Source: Toxonevra muliebris
Taxonomy: Eukaryota; Arthropoda; Insecta; Diptera; Pallopteridae
DNA: 64,000 nucleotides
Assembly (NCBI GenBank): GCA_963691655.1
Contig: OY829328.1
Coordinates: 15,516,704 to 15,580,703, forward strand
Direction: 5' to 3'
Of the stretch, positions 35,551-49,127 are shown piece by piece. Numbering within the stretch: position 1 is the first letter of the stretch; the number at the start of each line of letters is the position of its first letter. The notes under the pieces were generated by a model that saw only the letters and a list, made by a program, of their open reading frames with translations, was not told the DNA's origin and did not search any database. The translations under genes were made by a program, and so were the position numbers.

Positions 35551-37244
35551 ATTTGTTCATTAAGAAAAGTGTTTTAGTCTGAACTCAAAGTTTTCTAGAA
35601 CGAAAACTAATAGAGATTAGTTAAAACTTCTTCACTGATTCGATAGTACAACTGATTTGCTTCTTAATGTAGCCCTTTGGTTTGGGTTTCAAAAATAATT
35701 TCCTAGGCTTTTACCTGTCCGCCAAAAAGTGGTTGATTTTGCCCCGTTCTCCACTAAAGCATAATTTTAGGGCAATCACTAAATGTTATTTCTCTATAAC
35801 AAAGATTAATGACATAACGATTTGAAGCATTCGTGGTTATAAATGTAGAAAAATCTGAATAAATAGGTACATCCATACAGAATTATGTAAAAATAGATAA
35901 AACTGCAAAAACGTTTGAAAGCGGAAAATTTCTAAAATCTCCTAAAAATATGCTTCACATACAAAAGAAAAATGGAAAAAAAGAATTGTTACACACACAC
36001 ACACACGCACATCTGCTTCAACAATGGAATAGAATGGTTGGTATTGTATGCAAATAAAGAATAGTTTATTGTTTTGCAGGTACAATAATTTCAACTATTT
36101 CAACCATTTCAACTCTTTGTTAACACGAATAGACAGCATAACTTCATTGGAATAGCAAAACGTTAAAAAAGTGTGTAGATGTATTTTATGCAACCAATCA
36201 ATGCAATAACAACAATGTAACAAAAAACAAGTTAAACATTGCAATGAATGAAAAATACTGTACAGGTGCTTCCGGTATTTGGTTGCAGGTGATTTTCATC
36301 ATAATGATGATGATAATGATAAAACCGTTATGGAAGTGTACCAGTGTGTGCATAAATACTGTGGGTGTTCCACTCTTATTGAATCAAATTGTTTGAAATT
36401 GCATTGCAGCGGCACATCCGACAAATGTTTTGTAAAATATGTAGAAGAGAAAATCATTCAATACATAACTATGAATATATTTGAGATATTGTTGAAACGT
36501 TTAGCATTACACAATGAAATATCCACACAATCGATGCAACATTTTTCAATTGAATATACGAGAATATAGTTAGTTTGATTTCCTCCGGTATTAGGATTAT
36601 ATGTGCTCATATGCTAGTTGTAAATTGTTATGGAGTTCAATAAAATTTATAATAAAAAAAGCTATGCAATTTAGAGAACATGCGTTAAAAAGTTATTTGA
36701 CACATTTTGCAGATATTTAAAAATTTTATTGAATATTAATTTCCGTTAAGTCACAATCAATACGCTGCACTCAAAGTTGCATGTGATTAATGAAACTTCA
36801 TTAAAGTTTTTCCCCATTACTCATTTGCGCTGTGATTACGTAAAGAAATGTATTCAACAAATAGAGAAATTTCAGTTAGTTTACATTGATTTTCATATGG
36901 ATTGCACATAGCATATAAATTCTTCATAAATTATATTCATTTTATCTAAATCATAACAATACGAATACAAATATTATTGGTACTTTAGCAGAAATTTAGA
37001 CAGAAAAATTCTTTCGATTACGTACATATTGTAAAATAACATAGATTGAATTTATCTGGTTTATTTCTGAAACAAGATATCGCTTTTTTAGGTTAGATTC
37101 TGAGCATTTTATTTAAGCCCATGAGCATTGATCTAGTTTGGTTTTAATTGATCAAAGTGGCAAATATATCGATTCATATCTTCCTGGCGTGGCTTCTCCA
37201 GCTATTTACGTAAAATTTTCAGATACTTTTTAATTGTCTATTTC
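35551..37244. other. Intergenic, no gene seen
   Basis: Contains a short (AC)n tract at 35993-36005. The frame 36279-36569 has no recognisable motif and begins in low-complexity GATAATGAT-like repeats; I do not call it a gene. Confidence 0.45.
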
Positions 37245-38683
37245 CAGTGGAGGATACAGGAAACATTTATTTGGGGGGGGGGGGGGGGAATAAAAATTCT
37301 CCATATGAACCAAAATGTCAAAGCGCGGGCTGGAGCTGTTTTTTTTTCTCGTTCGTGTATCGTTTTTTTTTTTTTTTGCTTATTCATAAACTTTATTTCG
37401 ATGACTAACAATTTCAAAGGTATGGCCATGTGAAAACTTATGGGTACGTTACGCATTTTGGGGAAACCCTGTTCTTGTGTTCTTGTAGCAAAGCATTTCA
37501 CAATTTCTATGATCTATTTGCAAGGTATAGGATCGTGGAAAATATAACAATAGGAAACATTTTTCGGTTTTAGATTGGTTTATAATGGATCGAGAATTAG
37601 TAGAATTTTAAGAATAATTTAAGGTCGCTGATTCCTACCCTGTATTCCAATTTTCACTTTCCCCTCTGGGATTTTCTTTATATCGACCCGAAACCTATAA
37701 TTTTGTTTTCTTTTTTTTTTTTTTGGTGGATTCAATTCTCTAGCTGAGAATAGAACCCATTGAACTGGTACTTGAGTCACGTATTTAAGAACTAAATCAC
37801 CGAAATGATCCATTTTATTCGAACAATCCATTTGGACATTTTTTAAGAATTTAACCCCATCTGGGAATCGAACCTGAGGCAGATGGAACTCCAGTCAAGC
37901 ACTCATCCACGAAGTAACCATTGTTGAACGTCTTTGAGCTGTTTCTGAACTACATTAGCAGCTTCTGTAGGAGATTAATTTGACGCTAAAATGGCAGTAA
38001 CGTCTGGATAAGTAGCTATAGTAACACGATCAGTTTCAAGCAAGTCGCGGTAAAAATCAAATAAAAAGCTGGACCCACAACTGTGGTACTCCGGCTTTCA
38101 CTTGACATTTGGCTGATGTTTCATCATTTACTTTGACATAGAATGATAGGACTTTAAGACCAAATAAAATGGAGCTGGAAGTAATTTTCTTAATTTGTAT
38201 AACAGCCCTTGATGCCAAACCTTTTCGTACGTTTCTTGAATGTTCAAAAATATGGTAGAGCATTATTTTTTGCGTTCCAGAATGTCAGGGACAATATTGA
38301 TGATATTACTCAGGAGTACCGTGCTTATGACGATTGGTGATTTGGAACTATATTTTTATTTTCTTGTATTATTAGCAATCTACTACTTCGAATATTTTCG
38401 AGAATATTACCAGCAAACTTATAGGTCTATATGAGGGCATTGAGTTTTCAGGTTTATTTGGTTTAGGAATCATTATTATTTCAGCACATTTCCATAGAGA
38501 AGGAAAGTGGTTTAATGAGCAAGATTATTCCTTATTCTTATAATTGAAAGTAAATCGTAATAACTAAAAACAACAATAACTAATTATGTTCTCCTCTTTA
38601 CCTGTTTAAGTTATTAAATTTTTAAGTCTTTGAAATCTTTTGGGGGGCGGGAAAATTCCCTCCCCCACTTGTATCCGCGTCTG
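37245..38683. mobile_element. 1.44-kb hAT-like non-autonomous element
   Basis: The left end CAGTGGAGGATACAGG and right end (reverse complement CAGACGCGGATACAAG) are inverted repeats. A 7-bp direct repeat CTATTTC flanks them (37238-37244 and 38684-38690), one short of the 8 bp usual for hAT. A G tract follows inside each end (16 G at 37273-37288; TGGGGGGCGGG at 38641). It hosts SINE sequence at 37735-37925. No transposase is seen. Confidence 0.6.
37735..37925 (-). repeat. Two tRNA-like SINE modules
   Basis: Read on the minus strand, 37925-37855 has TGGATGAGTGCTTGACTGG and a perfect B box GGTTCGATTCCC. Then 37815-37740 has a weaker module with GGGTTCTATTCTC. The two-module layout parallels the intact SINE at 30.6 kb, but the sequence is diverged and no target repeats were found. 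Confidence 0.6.
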
Positions 38684-38690
38684 CTATTTC

Positions 38691-40229
38691 TATCATCATC
38701 TAAATTTAACGGAATATTAAAGAAATAATAAAAATATTCGTTTCTATATTTGCCAGACTTATGCACTTCTTAAGCTTGCTAAAATGATGTTACCGAGATT
38801 AAAAATTTGCACTACACTTTCAGCATGAACCGAAAAAAAAAAAAAAAAAACTGTTAGAAATGCAAGTAAATGAAAAAGTGTAGTATCCGGAACATTGTAG
38901 TTAATTGACACAAGAGAGCCATTCAGGTTGCGGTTGAAAATTGCATCAACAGAAAGGAAAGCAAAGTGGTGGCTGCGGATATACAAATGTATGTATACAG
39001 TAAGCATTATATGTATGAATATATGAATGCATGGGATAGTGTTCGAAATAAATGACACAACACTTCCGGGTTTTCTCTGCTTTTTGTTGTGGTATTGTTT
39101 GCATATGAACACTAGCGTTTCCAGACATTTTCCGTAAGGGGGTTTTAAATTTTCGCCACTTCAAAATTTTTTACTGATTCATGAGGTATGAGATTTTCAT
39201 CGGTAAGACGGGGAGAGGGGAGTTTCAAGGTTTATTCCCCAAAACCACCCTACTAGGATCCGCTCGTGCATACGAGACTGTATATATATATTGAAACATA
39301 TATATTACCATCACCTGCAGTGCGTTGATATACATCAATTTCAATATTCAATCTACTCGATGTATTTCTGTGACATGATGTTGTTGATTAAAATGATGTG
39401 ATATTGTCGACTCATATGTCGATACCAATATTCATTATGATGTAGTTGTTGTTATACTTGTAAAACGCTTTTATCACTGCGGCAGCAATCTTTCATCGGT
39501 TAAATGTAATTATTCAATTTCAATTATTTTCACGCTGACCTGTTGAAACGTTCATCCTTTTGTCTTTGCTGGTATTTAATGAGAGCATTTCATTTTAATT
39601 GTAAATTAACAAATAAAATTATGCACAATACTTTTCATCTTAAGGCTGCAGAAATATATATTTATTTGTTTTTTTTTGTTTTATTATTCTGACAATATTT
39701 TTAATTGATTTTAATTTGTAATCAAAGTTGAAAATTCCATTAATTTTGATTTTATGGAACTTTAAAAAATTCATCAATATTTATTTTATATACAATAAAA
39801 GGAAAATATGCTTAACGTCCTTGAGATAGTGTTGTGGCTCCCGTCATACAAGTCTACTAATGTATGTGGCGGGTTTCCCTTGATGTTACAACAGTTGTGC
39901 AACAGATTTGGAGCTGCCTGCATGAGAAAAAAAACAATTCCATTGGAACCTTTAACCAAGTTTCGGATAGGAAACTCATTTGGAATGTCTATCCAGTGGG
40001 AATAAGTCTCTAATACTCGTAAGTATCGAACTGACATCATTGATATATTCGCTCACAGCTGCTTAATGGCGATGCTGATAATAATTCCGCCCCTGGAGAA
40101 TTTGTTCGGAATTCCAGTCCTGGAAAAAATTCGAGAGAATAAATCGAGACACCCGTGAAGCTCACTTGAATCGGCAAAATGATACTAATCGATATCGTCT
40201 GTGAAGTGAAATTACGTCTGACCTCTCCG
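38691..40229. other. Intergenic, repeat fragments only
   Basis: Contains a hAT-like end at about 39225-39265 (CCCCAAAACCACCCTACTAGGATCC, which lacks a partner) and AT-rich simple sequence. No gene is seen. Confidence 0.4.
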
Positions 40230-40860
40230 CTCTATTTTTTCACAAATAAGGTTTCAGACAAGGTGATCTCCTACCATGCGACTTCTTTAATCTAATGCTA
40301 GACAAAATAGCGAAGAAAAAGCCATGGCGTCTAGACACGATTTTATTGTTAAACACTAGCAGATACTAGGAATTTCCTTACCGATAAAAATATCAATTTA
40401 ATAAGTCGAACAAATTAAGACCTCCCTTTGGCAATGTCTGGATATGCTAGTGCTCGAAGTAAAATTGTGAATAAACTTTTGCGAAAATGTTTGGCTTATT
40501 GGTAATGGGGAGCAGAACTCTCTGTCCCTGATTTATTGCGCTGAGGCATGGTTGATGGCGATCAATGATTTAGAGCACTCGGACCAATTATTGGGAGTAC
40601 TCGCGAGGTCTAATATGCGAGGGCGATGTGAATCGAATAATATGAAACCGCAAGTTGTATGACCTTTACATCGCCACTGACGTGGAATGACGTAGTTAGG
40701 TAGGTATTCTATTTAAATCATGATGGTGGAAGTTTTAGAAGCAGACGACCTAATCTCCGTTGGAAAGATTGTGTATAGTGAGATCAAATTGCGATTGACC
40801 TAACCAACTGGCGTCAGCTCACGCATACCAAATAAGTGCCTATAAAAGAAACAAACAGAA
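40230..40860 (+). pseudogene. Reverse-transcriptase relic, 3' half
   Basis: GGTTTCAGACAAGGTGATCT encodes the RT box GFRQGD, then FFNLMLDKIAKK. About 450 bases on, RRRPNLRWKDCV and NWRQLTHTK match the usual C-terminal end of this LINE group. Frames are broken repeatedly and there is no poly(A) or target repeat. It is the same family as, and better preserved at its 3' end than, the relic at 21.8-22.2 kb. Confidence 0.65.
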
Positions 40861-42299
40861 GAAGCAACCTCAGGAACAATAATTCTTACCGCCTCTTCTA
40901 GAAGTGATTAACCTTGATATATTATAAAAAGATTCGTGAAATGCTTCGACTGGATCTTTGGCAGTTATTGGAATATTATGAAATATTTTCATTTGTGAGT
41001 GTCAGCAATACAAAAACTATACTAGGAAAAATAAAAGAACTACTCTTACAATTGCTAATTACTATGTATTGTTGTAGTAATTACTACTAAAAAAAAGTGA
41101 AAAATATAAAAAGAGTTCACTGTCAAGTGGAATTTTTGCGAGAGTAAATAGTAAAATCGTTATTATGTATTTGTTTGTTTGGCAAATTGCCAGCAAATTT
41201 CTGCTTCTATTTATGTTTCAGTTTCTATTTTTATTTTTCACTTCTTTGATAAGATATTAGTGCATATTTACCAGCTACTTTGTGTTGCAGACAGAATTGA
41301 TTACTTTTATGATTGCGGTGGCAACAACAGTATCGTTCTACACCATAATCAAGACTTTTTTTTTTAAGAAGAGCTTTAAAGAGAAAAAATAATAATTTCT
41401 CTTTTAAAATGTTTTCTTTTAGATTTAGAATGTTGTATTAATTAGCATGTACTATATTAACGCAGTGTATGCATGGTAAATACATGTTTTAGCTCTGTAT
41501 TTTAATGTTCATCATACGCCATGTATGGCAGTAAAAACTTTTGAATGCTTTAAATCGTTCTGTCGTCGTTATAAAGTTATTACTATTATTTCATAACACA
41601 AAACAACATGAAGTATATACATGCACATTTTATATAAAAAGTAATTGCAAATTTAAATTTTTCTTGTCATTCTTGTCATAATATTTAGGCTAGTTACTCT
41701 ATGCACAATTTAGCTATTCAGCATAAAGTCAGCATATTCCCATCAACTCTTTCATACTTTACCATTCATCTTAAATGTAGATTGTATTAAAGCTACAACA
41801 AACAACAAACTTGTAAAGTGCTAACCATAACAACCACTGAGAAAATTCTCTGTTTTCAATTAGTTTCATTCTTGTTTGCTTCCTGTTTTTCAAATAAGCT
41901 TGTTCTTTTAATGATGTGTTCCATCATCCGTTGGTGATTATTTAACTCGTATATTAATTAAAATGAGAAAAAGTGAAAACGACCGTAAGCCGAGCTAAAG
42001 AATATCTACATAAATAAGAACGAATGTTGAATGTTACCTACATTTATTCCTCTTCTTTTTTACTTTTTTTTTGTATGACACTTAAAGTTTTTGAATAAAT
42101 TTTTTAATAAAATTATAAAGAGTGAGCAGTAAAAATTTAAACAGACGTGAATTATGTTTCGAGGACAAAATGCTTTTCAATTTTTTTTAGCAGTTTGTGG
42201 ATATTCTTTCTATTTTTTTATTTTTTTTAATTTGTCACTGTCTTATTTAATTCTTAAACTTTTTTAATCAATTAAAAACAACTCGCAATAAAAATCTCA
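40861..42299. other. Intergenic, no gene seen
   Basis: AT-rich; nothing beyond short T and A runs. Confidence 0.5.
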
Positions 42300-42890
42300 T
42301 GAAATATGCCAACGATAAAACCTCTCTTCTATTGGATAGCCAGGATGCAATCCTGGGTATAGATTCGGTCAAACAGTACCGGGAGAGTCTCACGAACTAA
42401 TCCGAGTGCACAGCGTTGTTCTAATATGGATTCCCGGACATCGGAACATAAAGGCAACGAAAAGGCAGACTAGTCGGTGCGAAAGGGATCTGCTTTGCAT
42501 GAATCTTAGATTGAGTGAAATTTCAAAAACATATCTAGCATATCTGGCCGATTCTAGAATGAACATGCTGACAATCTGCAGGACCAGCATAGCATTATGG
42601 CAACAATTGGAGGAGATCATCACAAACAATTAACAAAAATCTTATGAATATCTGAAGATTGACGACAGTTCTGACCAAATACCCAGAGAAAAAAGGAATT
42701 GTATTCCATTTACTGTGAATGCATGGCTTTAGAGCGAACCAGGGCGAAAACCTTAGGCAAAATTCAGCAATCTCTGGGAACTGCCTGAAATCAAACGAAT
42801 TAACAAACTTTCTATATCTCTCGGAATGGATATTATCTTGGCGTAAGACACAAAAAACACCAACAAACAACTGAGGGTGTGATATCTAAA
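42300..42890 (+). pseudogene. LINE RNase H domain relic
   Basis: Broken frames carry DSQDAIL (RNase H catalytic region), then WIPGHRNIKATKRQT, equivalent to the family's WIPGHRNIKGNEKAD. A C-terminal portion follows with several stops. It is the end of an I/Jockey-type LINE. The last 60 bases may be its 3' untranslated region. Confidence 0.65.
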
Positions 42891-43234
42891 CGGTGAATAA
42901 ACGCTAATTGGCTTTGAGGTTCGAACCAATCAACCAACCATCCCAATGACTGCATGAAAATGTTTATTTACTGATTGACAGAGAACACTACTAGCGGATC
43001 CCAGTGGTGGTTTTGGGGTTGGTTATGAACCAAACAAAATATAAATATAACACTCAGGTATTTGGTGGAGTCTACAAAGATTATCACAGTATCGTTTAGT
43101 TGTATCCTGTTTATTAAATTAAGATATTTATCACGCAAGCAAAAGTTAGTTGAAACAAATGGACAGCTAGATTCAAGTTTAAACGGTTGCCATCTGTATA
43201 TATACGAATATGAATATTACAGTGTTGAATTATA

Positions 43235-44336
43235 AGGAGTGAGATCGAAAAAATCTTAACATATATAAAATTCAATAATTTTTAAACGGTTGAACTTAGA
43301 GTTTTGATTTTTTTATGTAATTGATAATATTTTACGAATTACAGAAAATTATAACTTTTATAGTTCTAACCACTATTTATGAACTCGTGGACCTTTTTTG
43401 GTAAGCCTTCCATTAGAGATTTGATAGTTGTTTCAGACACCTTTTTGGAACAGTTTACCCATCTCCTTTTAAAATCTTCGATATTTTGGGACACCTTTTT
43501 TGTGCTCTTTAAGTTTCTTTTCACAAGAGGCCAATATCTTTCCACTGGTCTTAGCTCCGGACAATTTGGAGGATTGGCCTCTCTTGGTATAAAAACTATG
43601 TTATTACTTTGGTACCACTTTAGAGCTTTCTTGCCGTAGTGACATGATGCCAAATCGGGCCAAAAATATGTGGACACATTGTGCTCTCTTATGAAAGGAA
43701 GAAGTATTTTTTTTCAAACATTCTTGATGTATATTTCGGTATTTATAGAGCCCTCTGTAACAAATGATTTACGTCTTTTGCCGCAACTGCATATAGCTTG
43801 CCATACCAGGAATTTTTTAGGAAATTTTGTCTGCTTTTGGATTCTAAACTGTTCTTCGACATTTCCTCGAGCATCAGCAACATAAAAATTTTGACCCGGA
43901 AGCTGTGTAAAATCTGCCAGTACATACGTTTCGTCGTCCATTATACAACATGAATATTTTTATATGAAATTCGATTTTAATTTCCGAGCCCTACTTTTGG
44001 TGTCTAAATTTTTTGCAGCATTCCTGTCTGGAACTTTTTGGACTTTGTATGTTTTCAAACCTGCATTGGCTTTAACTTTTCGCACAAAATAGTCAGAGCA
44101 CTGGGCTAACCGGGCAGCTTTTCTACCAGATGTGTTTGGAGATCTTTTCAATATGCTTTCTATTTTCTTAACTTTCCCAATATTATGTGGTCCTTGTTTT
44201 CTTCCCGAACTAGGTTTCCTATCGATGGTCAAATTCTCCTGAAACTGTTTAATAACATTGGAAACAGTTTGACGGCATACCTTCTATTCTTTTCTTTAGG
44301 TAAAACGTGTGTTAAGATTTTTTCAATCTCACTCCT
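43235..44336 (-). mobile_element. DD37E Tc1-like transposon, copy A
   Basis: The ends AGGAGTGAGATCGAAAAAAT are inverted repeats of about 27 bp with TA on both sides (43233-43234 and 44337-44338). The transposase reads on the minus strand in pieces: a segment up to 43960, MDDETYVLADFTQLPGQ (43941 onward), and FWPDLASCHYGKKALKW through PELRPVERYW to 43366. The spacing from the second Asp (WPD) to the Glu (PVE) is 37 residues. Compared with copy B it lacks about 180 bp holding the N-terminal codons. It has a CAA-to-TAA stop at 43962-43960, and a one-base loss near 43724 that is compensated nearby by one extra base. Inactive. Confidence 0.9.
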
Positions 44337-44338
44337 TA

Positions 44339-47300
44339 GTTGGCACACGTAGGGACTATCAAAAGTTCTCCAATTTAGTTAGGGGAAAACAGACAAAAAA
44401 AATTAATTTTATTTCTTTTCATATTTTAAATACTATTTTTCTTTATGTTTAAGGTTTTTTTATTTTCTAGTTTTCATTGCTTTAAATATTTTCTTTTAAT
44501 CAGTAAATCCTTCTTTCAATGCATTCCTCATAATCGTTTTTTTTAAGCTTGCAAACGCCATCTTTTGGGTTCCATACCATGGACTGCTGACCCGTTCTTA
44601 TAGAATCAAACTTCATCACCTATTCTATTTTTGTTAAAGATACTAGACCTTTCGAGCTTTAGGATTTTGTAAAGAAATATTAGGCAAAACGAACTTGTTC
44701 TTCTTTTTGATCAATATTCAAAATCCGTGGAACTCATAAACCAATATTCTTTGTGCATTGCAGATGATTTTCTAATATTTGTACACAGCTATGTCATTTA
44801 AATTTATATCTACAGCTACCATTTCTTGAATCAATATTGAAGATTTCCAAGTTTTAGCTTCTACTAGGGCCACAATTGTATCGACAGTTTCAGGTTTCGT
44901 GGGGTCTTCACAAAAAATGCCCAGCCTGGAATTTTTGCAACCACTTAGAATGTGACTGTTTCCCAGATGGAAAGATGAAAAAGTTTAACATAAAAATACG
45001 AACACAAACTACTTATGATCTAGGTGACAAATAAGATCTAACTGGGTCGTTTACCGATGCTTAAAACTGATTCAGATTTCTTAACTTCAGACCTAAATGG
45101 TTATGGTTAACCCTATCATAAATCTTAGAGTGCTCAAGAAGAGTTAAAAAATTTGATAAAAATGGTAAAATATGAGGTCATTGTGAATCGGCAAGATTTT
45201 TGACAGCTTTCCATCAATTTGGGAAAACTAAAGCACCTATGACAGTGTTAAAAACATGCTAAGAAAATTTTTTAAACAACTTAATTTTTTTCAGAAGCTA
45301 ACTAGAAACTACTAAAATTTTTTCTTGAGTTATGAATTAGTTTTTTGATTAGCATATATCTCCAGAGGAAACAAATTTATACATTAACATTTATCGTTTA
45401 ATGCCAATCACAATGATTGAATAAAATTTGGTTAATTGAAACATACTTATATAAATTGAATTATTTTATGTGACAATAATTGCTGCACATATCGCCAGCA
45501 TAGCCATATAGCTCATTTGTGTGGCATTCATATACATACAAACGAGGAGCAATTTATGACGTACTCTTAATTAAAAGACTGTCAATCAGAATGCAGAAAA
45601 GCAGAATGCATAATGATAACGATAACGATATGCACATGAGTGTGCATATGTGTGTGCATAAGTATCCTTAATATACAAACATAGATACATCCATATATAA
45701 ATAAGAATATGCGCTCATGATGCGAAAACGATAATGAAAAGAATACAAAATTTTCTTTGGGATATTAAAAGAACCGCAGAAATATGCCAAAGTGAAAAAG
45801 CAAAAATTTGCTACCATCATGTGTGGGGGTATTGCAACGTTAGTGGCAAGTGCTTCAAGTCCCAAATGCCTTCATCATAAGTGTGAAGCCATGTACACAA
45901 TAGTAAAAAATACATATGCATGATGATGATGATGAAAAGAAGAGTGCAGGAAGATGAAAGTGGTTGAGTTGTGTGTGTATGTGTGTGTGTGTGTGTAATG
46001 CTATATCCGTGAATAAATATGAGAATGTGCATGCCAACACAAAGTGAAAATGTGAATATTTCCACATACGCGTACAATATAAATCAAAAAGGAAAAGCGA
46101 AAAAAAAAACATATTGAAGTTGAGAAACCTATTGACAGGTCGCTGACGAAGTCATTTCACAGATATGCTTCCATACTCACAAGCATCGCACTACGAAGCG
46201 GATTCTGTTGCCTTCGCTGTGGTTCCGACTCCCGTGATTTAAAACACTGGTTTTTTTTTTTGTTGGTGCTTCATTTTTCTTTTATTTACTCACACAAGAA
46301 TTTGCCTATTTGTTCTGCTCGATCATGAGTAGGCAGAGTGGTAGCTGAAAATGTCAATAGCGTTGCCTAGCATGTGTGTGTTATTTGCACGCTGACATAA
46401 TATTATGCTTGAACACGTACTCCTTGTGGCTGGGTAGTGGCAGTAACAAAGGCTTCATTGGTTTTTTTTTCTTTTTTGTATACATAAATATGATTCTATG
46501 TAGGTGCATAGATTGGAAATGAAAATCCCAAATTATTTCAAATTTTCGCATTGGCATTGGAGTGCCAAAAAGTGCAAATGAACCATTGAATTTCATAATT
46601 TAAAGAGACATTGATCAGTCATCATAAGGGCTGTCAGCAGAACCAAGAGTTACCACTGGGCAGTGTAACAAATTTACATATTTTTGGTGAATGAGAATAT
46701 CCTCTTTTCATTTTTTGTGCTGAAATTCTTGAAGAAATATATTTGTTGATTCTTTAGAGACATCATTACTTTTCATTTTGTATTTATTTGAACAATTTAA
46801 CTAATAATAACATACATGTATTATAAGCTAAATAAAATGTATGGAAGCTATGGCAACAAGACCCTTTTCCGTTTATTAAAAACAATTCAAACCACAACAA
46901 TTATAAGATCTAGCTGGCGATTGTAAACTTATTAGTTTCTTCCAATGTGTGGAGCTTTCTTCATACTTTAATTTTATGTATATCTAAAAAATATATAAAA
47001 AATAATACAAACTGTATAAAAAAAGTTTTGTGACCTTTAACCTTTTACATTTTTTCATAGTTTTCGTATTATTTGCACAAAAAAGTGCTGACTCCTGCAC
47101 AGGCTGATGTTGATAAGTCACAGTATTCATACAAAACTGAGGAAAAAGAAAATTCACATGTACATGCATAAGTGTGATGTTAAGTGAAGCACTTTTCTTT
47201 CTTTACAAAAAAAAAAAAAAAAACCAACTAACTCGAATTTGGTTGCGTTACACACGCATCGCACTATAAACCAAAGCATATTCACACGTACATACATATA

Positions 47301-47357
47301 TGCATGTTGTACATACAAAAGTACATACATATCTACATATGTATTTGCATATACATA
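44339..47357. other. Intergenic, no gene seen
   Basis: A 3-kb AT-rich stretch with a (TG)n tract at about 45970-45996 and scattered simple repeats. Frames at 45817-46112 arise from the TG/CA repeat. No gene or bounded element was found. Confidence 0.45.
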
Positions 47358-48837
47358 CAGGGCCGTAGCCAGGATTTTTTTTCGGGGGGGCGGGGGGCGG
47401 TTTTCATTCGAAGAAAATATTCATAAATAATTTTTATGAAACTGATGTTTAAATAAATAAATTAGATACGATGATGCATTTGATGGACCTTATCAGTCAA
47501 AGGACAAGAGTGGATAAATGCCTTGAAGCTTGAAGAATTGTTCGTTCCGAGTTTTTTTTTTAATCTTAACCTAAAAAAAAAAATGGTCGAAAATTACAAA
47601 AAATTCACAGAATAAGCAATTTAAATTTTTTCAAATAAATATTATTCAATGTTAATTCCAATGTTAATTCCGAGTTTTTTTTTTTAATCTTAACCTAAAA
47701 AAAAAAATGGCCGAAAATTACAAAAAATTCACAGAATAATCAATTTCAATTTTTTCAAATAAATATTATTCAATGTTAATTCCAATGCATTTTTTGAACG
47801 TCAAGGACATTCGTGCAGTCACAGCATTAAAAGGGATCTTCTGAGTTGGGGTGCTCTGAGCAATAATGGGTTAAAGAATTAATTACATTTTATGATTGTC
47901 TCCAAAAACTTTGGAGCTGATCCAATAAAACTGCCCTGCATGGTTTTGGAGAATAATATGGTTCCTAGTGTTTGCGGATGAATTTTTCATGCTGAACATA
48001 AATCTGAGATCAGAAACTTCTCATTACGTCACGTTTTAGAAAAATCCCTAAAAATACCGTTTTTGGCCATTTTTGAGAAATTGTAGAGCTGAACCCTGAC
48101 GTGCTAGATACTTCGAAAATTAGGAATTAAAGGCTAAATCATGCCCTTTCAATTGTTTTCATGCGCCCTTAAAGCAGGGGATGTGTTTATGTCTACGGGT
48201 GCAGGAAAAAAATTACAAAGAACGGATTTTATCTTACTCACACCCACAGCCAGAAAGAAAAGAAAAAAAGTAAATGATGAAAAGTGCAGTGGTCCGCAGT
48301 GTTTTAAGAGGCGCTGGTTACGAATCTGCAGTCAAATTTTAAAAATTCAAAATTCCGAATCAAATATGGCGGACGAGTTTAGCATAATAAAGTATTGCTT
48401 TGTATTACTTTTCACATAAGTCTAATTTTACAAGGATCCGACAGTTTTTTCTATTTTTATTAAAACTTTTAAACTTTTCAAAATGTTTCACGATGAAACT
48501 TTAATTAAAAAGTTACTGACATAGTAAAACTATGAATGCAGGATTGTTCAACATCACCTTCTCTTTTTGAATCCGAAATCAAACCTCATGTCAAAGAAAA
48601 CAAATCAGATTTGGTCGCATAGTGTAACTAAGATTTCAAATTTACTTGACTTTTTAGGAAGAAACCGATGGAAGCAAAAAATATTCAAAAATCGTCCAAT
48701 AGATTTTATTTTCTACTTTTTTTTCCCATCCACTGGAAATTAATATAAAAAATTAGAAGAAAGTTTCCACATTTCGGGGGGGGGGGGGGGAAGGGGGGAC
48801 TCAGAACCCCCAAAACCTCCCCCTAAATACGGCCTTG
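47358..48837. mobile_element. 1.48-kb hAT-like element, copy 1
   Basis: It starts CAGGGCCGTAGCCAGG and ends with the reverse complement of CAAGGCCGTATTTAGG, flanked on both sides by TATACATA (47350-47357 and 48838-48845), an 8-bp hAT-type duplication. G-rich tracts lie just inside both ends. The same element occurs in the opposite orientation at 57735-58748. A frame at 48141-48419 shows no known motif. Non-autonomous. Confidence 0.85.
47545..47790. repeat. 123-bp tandem duplication
   Basis: Two nearly identical units (47545-47667 and 47668-47790) lie inside the hAT-like element. The 57.7-kb copy has the sequence only once, so the duplication arose in this copy or its sublineage. Confidence 0.8.
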
Positions 48838-48845
48838 TATACATA

Positions 48846-49127
48846 TATATATTAAGGATGTACCGAAAAAAATTGCATTTAAACTTTTAATTGCAATCAA
48901 CGCACGATGATTCGATCTCAAACAATGATTGGACAAAGGACGAAGAAGTTCTCAGATCTTTATGCATACAAATCATTTATCTCAAATAAAAAATTAGTTT
49001 GACATTACGAATGAATGAAGAAAAGAAACTCCTAAAATTTGTATCTAGTATAGGGCTGCCATACGTTCCCGTTTATCGATACTTGTCTCGGCTTAAAATG
49101 GTTTGCCCAGGTGTCTTGGGGCATACC
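48846..49127. other. Short spacer between elements
   Basis: Nothing recognised. Confidence 0.4.

Noticed and set aside
36279..36569. 96-codon frame with several cysteines
   Set aside because: Starts in low-complexity sequence, with no domain, promoter or homologue evident; isolated in repeat-rich DNA.
45817..46112. Frames with His/Thr runs
   Set aside because: Caused by a (TG)n microsatellite.
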